From: Azotobacter paspali
Lineage (GTDB): Bacteria; Pseudomonadota; Gammaproteobacteria; Pseudomonadales; Pseudomonadaceae
Reading direction: 5' to 3' (one strand)
Length of the DNA: 64,000 bases
NCBI RefSeq assembly: GCF_042434745.1
Contig: NZ_JBHLSS010000076.1
The notes beneath the pieces were generated by a model. It was given only the letters and a program-made list of their open reading frames with translations, was not told the origin of the DNA and made no database searches. This document shows positions 45,871 to 53,819 of this stretch, one piece after another (position 1 is the stretch's first letter; each line of letters opens with the position of its first letter). Made by a program: the position numbers and the translations under genes.

Positions 45871-47597
45871 ATATCCTCTGGCCGCATTGGCTGCGCCCCG
45901 ACTGGTTGCTCCTGCTGCCCCTGCTCGCCTGGCTGCTCTGGCGGTTGTGGCGCCGCGAACGGCGCGCCGGACACTGGGAACTGCTGCTGCCGCCGGCCTT
46001 TCACCAAGCCCTGCTCGGCGCGCGTAGCGGACGCGGTAGCCGCCTGCCATGGATTGCGCTCGGGCTCGGCTGGCTGCTCGTCCTGCTGGCCCTGCTCGGG
46101 CCGAGCTGGCAGCGCATCGAACAAAGCTCCCTGAAGCGCACCGATCCGCTGGTGGTACTGCTCGAACTGACTCCGAGCATGCTCGCCGGCGACGTCACCC
46201 CGAACCGCCTGGCGCTGGCCCGGCACAAGCTGCTCGACCTGCTCGAGGCACGCCAGGAGGCGCAGACCGCGGTGGTCGTCTACGCCGGCAGCGCGCACAC
46301 CCTGGTGCCACTGTCCGACGACTTGGAAACCACCCGCAACCTGCTGGACGCCCTCGCCCCGTCGCTCATGCCGGTCGCCGGGCAGCGCGCCGACCTCGCC
46401 GTGGCCCGCGGCCTGGCCCTGCTCGAACAGGGCGCTCAGGGCCGAGGCCAGTTGTTGCTGATCGGCAGCGAACTGGACGAACGGGAACGCCGGGGCATCG
46501 CCCAGGCGCTCGGCGACGACGGCGAGCGCCTCGCCATCCTCGGCGTCGGCAGCCCTGACGGCGCACCCATCGCCCTGGAGGACGGCAGCTTCCTCAAGGA
46601 CGAACAGGGCGCGATCCTCCTCGCCCGGCTGGACAGCGGCGGACTCGCGCGCTTCGCCGACAGCCTCGGTGGGCGCTACCAGAGCGCCAGCCTGGACGAC
46701 CGCGACCTGCAACGACTTGGCCTGCTCCAGGGGCGACTGCTGCGCGAGGGCGACCAGACGACACGCCTGGATGCCTGGGCCGACCAGGGCCACTGGCTGC
46801 TACTGCCGCTGCTCCTGCTGGCCGCTTGCGCCGGCCGGCGCGGCTGGCTGCTCGCCCTGCCCCTGCTGTTCGTCCTGCCCCGGCCCGGCCAGGCCTTCGA
46901 GCTCACCGATCTGTGGCTGCGCCCCGACCAGCAGGGCCGCATTCTGCTCCAGGCCGGCCGGCCGGGCGAGGCCGCGCGGCGCTTCGAAGACAGCCAATGG
47001 CAGGGCCTGGCCCTCTACCAGGCCGGCGACTACGCCGCCGCCGCCGAGCGCTTCGCCCAGGGCCAGGGGGCCGCCGCCCACTACAACCGTGGTAACGCCC
47101 TGGCTCGGGCCGGCGAACTGGAGGCCGCGCTGGACGCCTACGAGCGCGCCCTGGAACTGCAGCCGGCGCTGGAAGCGGCGCAGCACAACAAGGCGCTGGT
47201 CGAGGCGCTGCTGCGCCAGCGGCAAACGCGTCAGCCCGACGCCGATGGCAGTACCGAGCGGCAGCAGACCCCGCCGAACCAGGACAGCCCGTCCGGCCAG
47301 GCCGGGCAGAACGATACCCGGGCGGACACGACGGCCCCTCAGGCCGCAGCGGAGGCAGCCCCGGACGAGACGACGGCGCAGCCGGGCACGCCCGGCTCGC
47401 TGTCGGCCGAGGAGCAGACCGCGGGCGATACGGCGCCGGGTCCCGCCGCGGCCGCCGGAGCTGTGTCCGCGCCCGTCACCGAAGAACGTCGCCAGGCCCT
47501 GGAACAATGGCTGCGGCAAATCCCGGACAATCCAGGAGAATTGCTGCGGCGCAAATTCTGGTACGAACAGCAACAGCACCGGGAAACCAGCCCATGA
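45867..47597 (+). CDS. VWA and TPR protein (BatB/BatC fusion-like), degenerate MIDAS
   Basis: 576-residue membrane protein. An N-terminal anchor (WLLLLPLLAWLLWRLW) is followed by a VWA domain whose MIDAS reads ELTPS instead of DxSxS, so metal binding may be weakened. A second membrane segment (LLLPLLLLAACAGRRGWLLALPLLFVLP) leads to TPR repeats (YQAGDYAAAAERFAQGQ, AAHYNRGNALARAGELEAALDAYERALEL) and a long Gln/Thr/Pro/Ala-rich low-complexity stretch before a conserved tail (QALEQWLRQIPDNPGELLRRKF). This joins BatB and BatC functions in one protein. ATGA overlaps at both ends. Confidence 0.9.
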   Translation: MNILWPHWLRPDWLLLLPLLAWLLWRLWRRERRAGHWELLLPPAFHQALLGARSGRGSRLPWIALGLGWLLVLLALLGPSWQRIEQSSLKRTDPLVVLLELTPSMLAGDVTPNRLALARHKLLDLLEARQEAQTAVVVYAGSAHTLVPLSDDLETTRNLLDALAPSLMPVAGQRADLAVARGLALLEQGAQGRGQLLLIGSELDERERRGIAQALGDDGERLAILGVGSPDGAPIALEDGSFLKDEQGAILLARLDSGGLARFADSLGGRYQSASLDDRDLQRLGLLQGRLLREGDQTTRLDAWADQGHWLLLPLLLLAACAGRRGWLLALPLLFVLPRPGQAFELTDLWLRPDQQGRILLQAGRPGEAARRFEDSQWQGLALYQAGDYAAAAERFAQGQGAAAHYNRGNALARAGELEAALDAYERALELQPALEAAQHNKALVEALLRQRQTRQPDADGSTERQQTPPNQDSPSGQAGQNDTRADTTAPQAAAEAAPDETTAQPGTPGSLSAEEQTAGDTAPGPAAAAGAVSAPVTEERRQALEQWLRQIPDNPGELLRRKFWYEQQQHRETSP

Positions 47598-49228
47598 ATC
47601 GCCTGCTCCGCGCCTTCCTGCTCTGCCTGCTGGCCTGGACGGCCCAGGGCGAGGAACTCACTGCCCGGGTCGACCGCACTCACCTCGACGCCGGCGAAAC
47701 CCTCGAACTGACCCTGGAAAGCACCGACCCGGCGCCCCCCGGCAAGCCGGACCTGGGGCCTCTCGAAGCGCATTTCGAGGTACTCGGCACCCGCCAGGTC
47801 AACCGCCCGGGCAGCACGGGCGGCGAATCGCCCGGAACCATCCAGTGGCTCGTCACGCTGCAACCCAGGCATCCTGGCCAATTGACGATACCGCCCCTAC
47901 GCCTGGGCGATCGCCAGACTCGGGCGATCGTCCTGCACGTGCGCGAAAGCGAGGTGGACAGCGATCCGGCCAGGCTGGCGCCGGTGTTCATCGACGCCAG
48001 CCTGGACCAGGAAAGCACCTACGTGCAGGCCCAGGTCGTGCTCACCCTGCGCATCTACCACTCGGTGTCGCTCTACGACGACAGTAGCCTGAGCCCGCTG
48101 CAAATGGCCGATGCCCGCATCGAAGCGCTCGGGGTGCCGCGCACTTACGAGACCAGCGTCAACGGCGTGCGTCACGGAGTGATCGAGATGCGCTACGCGG
48201 TCTTTCCCCAACGCAGCGGCCAGTTGCTGATCCCTGCCCAGGCCTTCACCGCCACCGAAGTCAGCCGCCTCCCGGACCGCGACGGCCTGCTGCCCTTCGG
48301 CCCGCACAGCGGCCGGCAGATCCGCGTCGAGTCGCCGGCGATCCATCTGACCGTCAAAGCCAAACCAGCCGAATATCCGGCCGATGCCCCCTGGCTGCCG
48401 GCCCGCAGCCTCGTGCTGAGCGAGAGCTGGAGCCCGGCGCCGGAACAGGCGCGGGCCGGCGAATCGCTGACCCGCCACCTGACCCTCAGGGCCGACGGAC
48501 TGAGCGGCGCTCAGTTGCCACCGCTCGCCGGCCCGCCGGTCGAGGGCCTGCGCCGCTACCCGGAGCAGCCGCAACTGGCTAGCCAGGCCGGCGAGCGCGG
48601 CCTGATCGGCAGCCGCGAGGAACGCGAGGCCCTGGTGCCGACCCGCGACGGCCGCATCGAACTGCCGGCACAGGAAGTGCTATGGTGGAACACCGCCCAC
48701 GACCGCCTGGAGCACACCCGGCTACCGGCGCGTACCTTGATGGTCGCGAAGAATCCGATGCTGGCCGAGGAGCAGCCACAACCCAGCGCCGCCCTTAGCC
48801 CTCCGCCATGGCAGGCACTCTGGGCCTGGCAACTGGCCAGTTCCCTGCTGTTCTGTACCACCCTGCTCGGCTTCACCCTCTGGTGGCGCGCGCGCCGCCA
48901 GCCGGCGGTCCTGCGCAGCGCCGCCGGCTGGCCGAACCCGCGCCTGCTCGACGATTTGCACCGCGCTTGCCAGGCCAACGACACCCAGGCGACCCGCCAG
49001 GCCCTCGACGCCTGGGCCCGTCAGCAACCGGAAACCCTGGCGGCGATGGCGGCGCGTTTCGTGCCATTGTCGGACGCGCTCGACGGCCTGAACGGCGCGC
49101 TCTACAGCGAAAGCGGCCAGCGCTGGCAAGGCGAGGATCTCTGGCAGGCGATCCGCGATCTGCCGCCAGCCCAGGACGTGGACACGGCCCGCGAACGCAG
49201 CCAGTTGCCGCCGCTCTATCCGCGCTGA
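47594..49228 (+). CDS. BatD-family (oxygen tolerance) protein
   Basis: 544-residue exported protein with a signal peptide (about residues 1-21: MNRLLRAFLLCLLAWTAQG), several immunoglobulin-like domains (LTARVDRTHLDAGETLELTLE, then YVQAQVVLTLRIYHSVSLYDDSSLSPLQ), and a C-terminal membrane helix (ALWAWQLASSLLFCTTLLGFTLWW) with a short cytoplasmic tail. This is the BatD architecture. It closes the moxR operon, overlapping the previous gene by four bases (ATGA). Role: probably the periplasm-facing part of a MoxR-VWA complex, by inference. Confidence 0.92.
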   Translation: MNRLLRAFLLCLLAWTAQGEELTARVDRTHLDAGETLELTLESTDPAPPGKPDLGPLEAHFEVLGTRQVNRPGSTGGESPGTIQWLVTLQPRHPGQLTIPPLRLGDRQTRAIVLHVRESEVDSDPARLAPVFIDASLDQESTYVQAQVVLTLRIYHSVSLYDDSSLSPLQMADARIEALGVPRTYETSVNGVRHGVIEMRYAVFPQRSGQLLIPAQAFTATEVSRLPDRDGLLPFGPHSGRQIRVESPAIHLTVKAKPAEYPADAPWLPARSLVLSESWSPAPEQARAGESLTRHLTLRADGLSGAQLPPLAGPPVEGLRRYPEQPQLASQAGERGLIGSREEREALVPTRDGRIELPAQEVLWWNTAHDRLEHTRLPARTLMVAKNPMLAEEQPQPSAALSPPPWQALWAWQLASSLLFCTTLLGFTLWWRARRQPAVLRSAAGWPNPRLLDDLHRACQANDTQATRQALDAWARQQPETLAAMAARFVPLSDALDGLNGALYSESGQRWQGEDLWQAIRDLPPAQDVDTARERSQLPPLYPR

Positions 49229-49791
49229 GGAAAGCGCGCGGGGCGGGCACACGCCGGACAGGGTGCAGGAACAGAATCGGCGGGGCTCGCCCGCCCACCG
49301 GCCAGATTCGGTGGACCGCCGGGCGGATGTGTGCAGGCGGCATGCACGGTTCGCTCCCCACATTCCAAGGGGCAGAAGGAGCGTGGGAATCCATTCGACT
49401 GCCCCGTAGGAGAGGGTTCATCCGCAACCGCTGCCGACCGGGTTTGCCGGCTGGGTCCACCTGCCCCGCCTCCCGACATGCCATTTACCAGCCCGACCGC
49501 ATATGGCGCATCCACCGAACCGCCGGACTTGCCCGATATTTGCATGCCCAAATGGGGACGCTGCCGGATTGCCCGGCAGTGGCATCGTCAGCGCTCACTT
49601 ATTTACACAAAGGTTCATAAATGTCAGACGGTGAATGCTCCCCCTCATCATGCAGTGCATTGATAAGAGGCTTCCTGCTCCTGCAGCCAGAGCGTTGAGA
49701 ACGTGACCGGCATTCCCGGTTTGCCAAAGGAGCTTCTGTCCTCTGGCAACTGCCCGTCCTCGCGGCCGGTCAGCTTGAGTTTCCAGGCCCA
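49229..49791. other. Gene-free region left of a decayed IS200/IS605 element
   Basis: 563 bases without a supported gene. A GC hairpin GGCGGG-N5-CCCGCC (about 49270-49290) may end the bat operon. The right part (about 49600-49791) is downstream of the tnpB fragment and could include the left end of the element and a relic of its omega-RNA; an imperfect stem GGCCC-N6-GGGCC spans the tnpB stop. Confidence 0.4.
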
Positions 49792-50184
49792 CTAGCGGGC
49801 CACGATGTTGTAGCTGGCGTTGAGGTCACAGTTGTACCGCTTGCCACTGGCGAACGTTGCCAGCTCGTACCGTTTCGGATCGCGCTTGAGCTGGCCTGAG
49901 CCGTCGAACGCCCAGGACGAAGTACCTCGTGCGTAGACGCACTCGACGCGACCTCCCCGCTCGGCAATCTTCGCTTCGGTCAACTGCGCCAGCCGGCGAT
50001 GCAGCCAGCCGTGAAAGCGCTGGCGTAGAGAGCTGCGCTTCACGCCGGCCCTGAGCCGCCAGCCTTTCAAGTGCTCCAGCACAATCACGTCCGCCTCGTA
50101 CTCCAGGGCGAACGCCACCAGGCGCCTGGAAATGATCTGGGCGATCCGCTCGTTGATGTGGCGCACCTTGCGGTACATGTGCAT
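49792..50184 (-). pseudogene. Truncated IS200/IS605-type TnpB, C-terminal part only
   Basis: About 130 residues of a TnpB nuclease (normally about 350-400). The RuvC-II glutamate (VIVLEHLKGWRLRAG) and the RuvC-III aspartate (YNCDLNASYNIVAR) are kept, but the N-terminal half with the RuvC-I aspartate and the nucleic-acid-binding domain is missing. The usual paired CxxC zinc motif is also not visible. It abuts a truncated tnpA in divergent orientation, which is the IS605-type gene order with the middle deleted. Not expected to be an active nuclease. Confidence 0.8.
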
Positions 50185-50427
50185 CTACTGTTCGAGATCC
50201 ATCCCACGGTCAGGCTGTCGGATCTGGTGAAGAACATAAAGTCAGTGTCGGCCCGTCACATGCGTAACGAGTTCGCCCGCGAGCTGGCGCCGTACTACTG
50301 GAAGCCGTATTTCTGGAACAACGCCTACGCGCTGATCAGCGTGGGTGGACGAGCCAGCCTCGCAACGCTGCTGCGCTACATCGAGAACCAGGACGACCCG
50401 AGAAAGTTAGGGCAGCCGCTCGACTAG
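50176..50427 (+). pseudogene. Truncated IS200/IS605 TnpA (Y1 transposase), C-terminal part
   Basis: Fragment of a Y1 HUH transposase. It begins at the HUH motif itself (HVHLLFEIHPTVRL) and continues through HMRNEFARELAPYYWKPYFWNNAYALISVGG to the catalytic tyrosine helix LLRYIENQDDP and a natural stop. About the first 60 residues are missing. The breakpoint at about 50175 coincides with that of the divergent tnpB fragment, so one internal deletion removed both N-termini. Confidence 0.8.
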
Positions 50428-50452
50428 CGCATGACGCTGAAGCGTTCATGCG
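50428..50452. repeat. Subterminal hairpin of the IS200/IS605 remnant
   Basis: Imperfect stem-loop directly after the tnpA stop: CGCATGA-CGC, loop TGAA, GCG-T-TCATGCG, with one bulged base. IS200/IS605 ends carry such hairpins as TnpA binding sites; identity as the right end is inferred from position. Confidence 0.5.
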
Positions 50453-50614
50453 TAGGAGGCGCGGCAGTCCTGCTCAAGCCGTTTGATGACCTCTGTACTT
50501 CATTAAGTCTCTTTCGCCGTCTTGATGGTGTGTATAGCACACACCAAAGATAGGGAAGGCGATAGTACTATGCATACTACACACACTTAATTAAGGTCTT
50601 TTTACGCCTGTCGC
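50453..50614. other. Low-GC junction between IS remnant and phage remnant
   Basis: 162 bases, much AT-richer than the surroundings, with an inverted repeat GGTGTGT-N5-ACACACC at 50527-50545 and a further related TACACACAC-type stretch near 50578. No gene seen. The composition suggests foreign DNA. Confidence 0.4.
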
Positions 50615-51015
50615 CTACATCTTCTTCCACTCCCATTGCACCGCCCGCTGTGCCGCCTTGCTCGTGTAGAGCGGCGTCAGCCGCTTGGGCTTGATCTGGT
50701 CGCCTTGGGTGACCTTGACCTGCTTCCCAGTTGCGTCCCGCTACCAGGCCAGCACCCCGGTGTAGTCGCCGACCTCCTCCGCCAAGTCGAGTACTTCATC
50801 GCCGTCCGGCAGCTTGGACTCCAGCTTCAGGCTAATGGTGTAGGCGTCGGCCGTGAAGCTGTGCGCCATATGCGAGCCCAGCCAAGTGATGGCGTCGATC
50901 TCGTCCTTGATGCCGGTCAGGCTGTAGGTCAGCTCGGGGATCAGGTCCGGCCGGCCCCCCTGGTCAGCATATAACTGAAGGTAGACCTCGGCCCAGGGCC
51001 GGGGTTTTCGTTCAT
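50615..51015 (-). pseudogene. Phage late-control protein D (gpD-like) remnant, C-terminal part with in-frame stop
   Basis: The minus strand encodes PWAEVYLQLYADQGGRPDLIPELTYSLTGIKDEIDAITWLGSHMAHSF..., resembling the C-terminal domain of P2-type late control protein D (baseplate/tail hub: xLxGFxxxIDxxWLVTxVxHxL). At 50741-50743 an amber codon interrupts the frame, after which the same frame continues (RDATGKQVKVTQGDQIKPKRLTPLYTSKAAQRAV...) to a stop at 50615. The N-terminal two thirds of a normal gpD are absent, cut off at the DUF2442 gene. Family assignment by eye. Confidence 0.6.
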
Positions 51016-51017
51016 GG

Positions 51018-51467
51018 TCAAGCGGCTCTGTGCTGCTCGACTTCCCAGCCCAGCAGGGCCAGGGCCACGGTGCGCGGTACCGGCTTGGCACCGCTGCGGT
51101 AGTAGGCGAGCATGCGGCGGCTCAGCCCCAGGGCCTCGGCGGCGCCATCGAGGCTCAACTTGTGTCGGGCCATCCAGTTCCAGATCAGTTCGTGCGAGTA
51201 GCCGCCGGCTTGTTCCACGGCGCGGGCGCGCAGGTTGTCGGCGGCCAGCTCCAGGGCGTCATCGTCGCTCCAGACCACACTGCCGCCCCATTCGCCGACT
51301 GCCGCGCTGGCGAACACCGCTGGATCGGTCAGGGGGGCCAGGATGGGATGACGTTCGATGGTGTCGGCCAAGTCGACCGTCAGTCGTGCACCGTCGGCGT
51401 AGTCCAAGTGCAGGGTGGAAGGCGCCACGACCTCGACGCCGGTTAGGGTGAAATGGCGGTTGCTCAT
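51018..51467 (-). CDS. DUF2442 protein with C-terminal helix-turn-helix (candidate antitoxin/regulator)
   Basis: 149-residue protein. The N-terminal DUF2442 part (VVAPSTLHLDYADGARLTVDL, FASAAVGEWGGSVVWSDDDALELAADNLRARAVEQ) is followed by an Xre-like helix-turn-helix at about residues 95-140 (WMARHKLSLDGAAEALGLSRRMLAYYRSG). It overlaps the upstream DUF4160 gene by four bases (ATGA), so they are translated as a unit. DUF2442 and DUF4160 are frequent neighbours in bacterial and phage genomes and have been suggested as toxin-antitoxin pairs; the HTH fits an autoregulating antitoxin. Which partner is toxic is not known to me. Confidence 0.85.
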   Translation of the reverse strand: MSNRHFTLTGVEVVAPSTLHLDYADGARLTVDLADTIERHPILAPLTDPAVFASAAVGEWGGSVVWSDDDALELAADNLRARAVEQAGGYSHELIWNWMARHKLSLDGAAEALGLSRRMLAYYRSGAKPVPRTVALALLGWEVEQHRAA

Positions 51468-51694
51468 GGATTCAGTTCCTCCCATTTGGCACTCAGCAGC
51501 GCTTGATTCTCGGTGGCCCAGGCCAAGGCTGCCGCCAGCTCGCGGCGGGCGATGCGACCGGACAGCACGGACAGAGTGGCGATTTCTACCAGGGTTTCGC
51601 GGCCGTCCTGCATGCGTACGTGGAAGTGTGGCGGCAGGTAGTCCCCCGCATAGAGGGTGATGGTGCAGGTCGGTAGGCGTTTGATCGTTGGCAT
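51464..51694 (-). CDS. DUF4160 protein (candidate toxin partner)
   Basis: 76-residue protein with the DUF4160 signature: a beta strand then YLPPHFHVR (conserved PPHFHxxY-type motif), VEIATLSVLSGRIARRELAAALAWATENQALLSAKWEELN. It is the first gene of the two-gene unit with DUF2442, whose ATG overlaps its stop. No clear Shine-Dalgarno site precedes the ATG; translation may be leaderless or the start may differ. A symmetric 31-bp palindrome lies 14-44 bases upstream. Confidence 0.85.
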   Translation of the reverse strand: MPTIKRLPTCTITLYAGDYLPPHFHVRMQDGRETLVEIATLSVLSGRIARRELAAALAWATENQALLSAKWEELNP

Positions 51695-51707
51695 GGGCGC
51701 AGTATGA

Positions 51708-51738
51708 GTGCAATGGTTGCATGGTGCAAAGATTGCAC
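51708..51738. promoter_or_regulatory. Nested 31-bp palindrome, probable operator of the DUF4160-DUF2442 module
   Basis: Two concentric inverted repeats share one centre: outer GTGCAAT (51708-51714) with ATTGCAC (51732-51738), inner TTGCA (51717-51721) with TGCAA (51725-51729). Only the centre and two 2-base spacers break symmetry. It lies just upstream of the DUF4160 gene and overlaps possible minus-strand promoter boxes, as expected for autorepression by the HTH protein. Confidence 0.65.
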
Positions 51739-51766
51739 TTTGCTGGGGCGGCAAGCTCAAGACAAT

Positions 51767-52054
51767 ATGGTGATTTTCGACCTGGCCGACGAGTTCACTG
51801 ATTTGGCCAACCGCCTTTTCAAGGAGAAACACAAAGGGCTGGGACATGTCAGCACAGCTCTACGCTATGCCGCTGCCCGCGTCAGCTCCTATGAGGCTTC
51901 CTGTCTGTTCCAGGACTTGGCCGCGGAAGGGGACAGGCTGCAGAAGTGGTACACCAACCAATTCAACGACATGCTCGACGAAAACATGAGGGAGCATATC
52001 GATCGCCTCGGGCAGAAACTCATCATCGAGATGGGCGGCGACAACAAGTACTGA
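51767..52054 (+). CDS. DUF3144 protein
   Basis: 95-residue acidic protein matching DUF3144: FDLADEFTDLANRL near the start, VSTALRYAAARVSSYEASC in the centre, then YTNQFNDMLDENMREHIDRLG. The family is widespread in proteobacteria without known function. The ATG at 51767 is chosen because the DUF3144 pattern begins right there; an ATG at 51704 would run through the palindrome and add non-conserved residues. It is divergent from the DUF4160-DUF2442 pair and is followed by a strong terminator. Confidence 0.8.
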   Translation: MVIFDLADEFTDLANRLFKEKHKGLGHVSTALRYAAARVSSYEASCLFQDLAAEGDRLQKWYTNQFNDMLDENMREHIDRLGQKLIIEMGGDNKY

Positions 52055-52090
52055 ACGCAAATACGTCGGAAGTCTTTCCGGCATACAAAT

Positions 52091-52120
52091 AAAAACCGCA
52101 GCCCGGCGGCCGCGGTTTTC
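52091..52120. terminator. Bidirectional rho-independent terminator
   Basis: Arms AAAACCGC (52092-52099) and GCGGTTTT (52112-52119) with an inner GCC/GGC pair; A-rich on one side and T-rich on the other, so it can serve both the DUF3144 gene and the convergent CoA-transferase gene. Confidence 0.85.
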
Positions 52121-52143
52121 AGGGTCGAGCGAGCCTCGGGCGA

Positions 52144-53640
52144 TCAGCCCTTGGACAACATGTTGCCGCGCTCTTCCAGGTTGATGTGCCACTCCAGGGC
52201 TTCGCGCAGGATATGCGGGGTCTGACCGCCCTTGGCGCAGGCGCGCTCGAAGTAGTCGTTCAGCGCAAAGCGATAGTCCGGGTGCACGCAATTGTCGATG
52301 ATGGCGCGGGCGCGCTCGCGCGGCGCCAGACCGCGCAGGTCGGCCAGACCAATCTCAGTGACCAGGATATCCGTGTCATGGCCGGTATGGTCGACGTGAC
52401 TGACCATCGGCACCACGCTGGAAATGGCCCCGCCCTTGGCGGTGGACTTGGTCACGAACACGGCGAGTTGCGCATTGCGGGCGAAGTCGCCGGAGCCGCC
52501 GATGCCGTTCATCATCTTGCTGCCGCTTACATGGGTGGAGTTCACGTTGCCGTAGATGTCGAATTCCAATGCGGTGTTGATGCTGATGGTGCCGAGGCGA
52601 CGGACGATTTCCGGCAGGTTGGAGATTTCCTGTGGACGCAGCACCAGCTTGTCCTTGTACTTGGCGACATTGCCGAAGACGCGCTCGGCGCAGGGAGCCG
52701 ATATGGTGATGGAGCTGCCCGAGGCGAACTTCAGCTTGCCGGCATCCAACAGTTCAAAGGTGGAGTCCTGCAGCACTTCCGAGTACTGGACCAGATCGGT
52801 GAAAGGCGACTTGACTAGACCGCTGGTCACCGCGTTGGCGATGGTGCCGATACCTACCTGCAGGGGGCGCAGGCTGTTGGGCAGACGACCGGCATCCACT
52901 TCCTTCTTGAGGAACTCGATCAGGTGGTCGGCGATGGCCTGGGTTTCGCTGTCCGCCGGCAGGGCGTTGGACGGCGAGTCGGACAGGTCGCTGAAAACGA
53001 TGGCGACGATCTTCGAGGGATCGACTTCGATGGCGGTGGTGCCGATGCGGTCATCGGGCTTCAGCAGGTTGACCGGGGTACGGTTGGGGCGCTCTTCCTG
53101 GAGGTAGATATCGTGCAACCCTTCCAGCTCGGGGCTGAGGGTGGTGTTGATCTCGACGATCACCTGCTTGGCGAACTGTACGAAGTTGGCCGAGTTGCCC
53201 ACGGAGGTAGTCGGAACGATGTGGCCTTTCTCGGTGATGGAGACCGCTTCGACCACCGCGATGTCCGGCCGGGCGATCTGGTTGGCGCGCATCTGCTCGA
53301 CGGTTTCCGAGAGATGCTGGTCGATGAACATCACCTGGCCATCGTTGATGGCCTTGCGCAGGGTATTGTCGGCCTGGAACGGCAGACGGCGGGCCAGGGC
53401 TCCGACCTCGGTCAGCTTCTTGTCGATATCGTTGCCGAGGCTCGCCCCCGTCACCAGAGTGATCTTCAGCGGGTCCTTCTTGGCCCGCTCGACCAGGGCC
53501 AGCGGTACGGCTTTGGCCTCACCGGCACGGGTGAAACCGCTCATACCGACAGTCATGCCATCCTTTATCAACGCAGCGGCTTCGTCGGCGCTCTTGACTT
53601 TTTCGAGTAGGGAGGGCAAACGAATGCGATCAGAATTCAT
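52144..53640 (-). CDS. Acetyl-CoA hydrolase / succinyl-CoA:acetate CoA-transferase family enzyme
   Basis: 498-residue CoA-transferase of the Cat1/AarC/Ach1 group, which moves CoA between acetate, succinate or propionate. Key blocks: GMTVGMSGFTRAGEAKAVP at the N-terminus, GIGTIANAVTSGL, QYSEVLQDST with the likely catalytic E288, SINTALEFDIYGNVNSTHVSGSKMMNGIGGSGDFARNA and a C-terminal TEIGLADLRGLAPRERA. Full length. AAGGAAG precedes the ATG. In pseudomonads this enzyme links acetate, propionate and TCA-cycle CoA pools; exact specificity cannot be read from sequence. It ends in a shared terminator. Confidence 0.93.
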   Translation of the reverse strand: MNSDRIRLPSLLEKVKSADEAAALIKDGMTVGMSGFTRAGEAKAVPLALVERAKKDPLKITLVTGASLGNDIDKKLTEVGALARRLPFQADNTLRKAINDGQVMFIDQHLSETVEQMRANQIARPDIAVVEAVSITEKGHIVPTTSVGNSANFVQFAKQVIVEINTTLSPELEGLHDIYLQEERPNRTPVNLLKPDDRIGTTAIEVDPSKIVAIVFSDLSDSPSNALPADSETQAIADHLIEFLKKEVDAGRLPNSLRPLQVGIGTIANAVTSGLVKSPFTDLVQYSEVLQDSTFELLDAGKLKFASGSSITISAPCAERVFGNVAKYKDKLVLRPQEISNLPEIVRRLGTISINTALEFDIYGNVNSTHVSGSKMMNGIGGSGDFARNAQLAVFVTKSTAKGGAISSVVPMVSHVDHTGHDTDILVTEIGLADLRGLAPRERARAIIDNCVHPDYRFALNDYFERACAKGGQTPHILREALEWHINLEERGNMLSKG

Positions 53641-53819
53641 GGGAACTTCCTTGAACCAGAGTTGACGGCCTCCCGAGTCTATCGTTTCGCTGAAATTGCG
53701 CTTTCAGACTTAAGTCAATGGTAGATATAAGTCGTATTGACCAAATTCGCAGACGCTCAATGCAAAAGAACAGAGGCGTCTCGCCCTTCCCCCTGCCGAG
53801 AAAGGCGGGACGCCGCTGC

